24,715 bases of DNA from an uncultured Eubacterium sp. (GTDB lineage: Bacteria > Bacillota > Clostridia > Lachnospirales > Lachnospiraceae), in NCBI GenBank assembly GCA_910586045.1, contig CAJUIH010000042.1, forward strand, positions 1 to 24,715, given 5' to 3'. Shown one piece after another: positions 24,566-24,715 of the stretch (positions are counted from its first letter, which is position 1; every line of letters begins with the position of its first letter). Below the pieces are notes generated by a model. It saw nothing but the letters and a program-made list of their open reading frames with translations, was not told where the DNA came from and did no database searches. The position numbers and the translations under genes were made by a program.

Positions 24566-24715
24566 ATCAAATTTCCCCCTCTTCCATTTCCAAACTATTT
24601 TTTCATAACAGTTCAGATAAGTGGTACATTTTGGCTGGCCGGACGCTGGGAGAGACGGTATGCCCGGCTTTCTGGCGGCCCTCCAGAATGGTAAGAATCC
24701 CTAAGCATTCTGCAA

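Overview
The window looks like Bacillota chromosome, most likely a gut-type Clostridia relative such as Lachnospiraceae. This is an inference from gene content: PocR-type hybrid kinases, a wall-teichoic-acid style tar locus, an ECF sigma factor with a Sigma_reg-type anti-sigma factor, a DUF3990 gene and strong AGGAGG-type ribosome binding sites. There is no rRNA or other marker gene to fix the taxon, and I see no tRNA, rRNA or CRISPR array.

Region 1 (1-6451, + strand) is a signalling operon. It has a near-consensus promoter, a response regulator with two receiver-like domains and no output domain, and two closely related PocR hybrid histidine kinases that each carry kinase, degenerate receiver, receiver and Hpt modules. 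It ends in a clear rho-independent terminator. All the parts of a phosphorelay are present except a DNA-binding output.

Region 2 (6493-19578, - strand) is a run of nine genes in one direction, probably one transcription unit of about 13 kb started by a promoter at 19550-19578. In transcription order: a TarL/TarK-like polyol-phosphate polymerase with an N-terminal extension, an IspD-fold cytidylyltransferase, an SDR reductase, a polysaccharide pyruvyl transferase-like protein with a coiled-coil tail, a large secreted CpdB-like nucleotidase/phosphodiesterase with Ig-like modules, a second glycerophosphotransferase-family enzyme, TarI, TarJ and a third glycerophosphotransferase-family enzyme. 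TarI and TarJ make CDP-ribitol. The other cytidylyltransferase/SDR pair may supply a second CDP-alditol. The three polymerase-type enzymes would then build an alditol-phosphate surface polymer. Linkage-unit genes (tagO/tagA/tagB type) and the export ABC transporter are not in the window.

Region 3 (19651-20651, + strand) is a small, visibly AT-richer two-gene unit divergent from the polymer operon. It holds a DUF3990-type (ADP-ribosyltransferase-like) protein and an overlapping small partner, which suggests a toxin-antitoxin-like pair.

Region 4 (20678-23031, - strand) has an ECF sigma factor, a translationally coupled membrane anti-sigma factor and a Nudix hydrolase. Region 5 (23032-23668) has no intact gene. 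It holds what reads as the C-terminal end of a decayed serine recombinase, an inverted repeat and a possible insertion-sequence end. Region 6 (23669-24565, - strand) is an SPL-family radical SAM protein.
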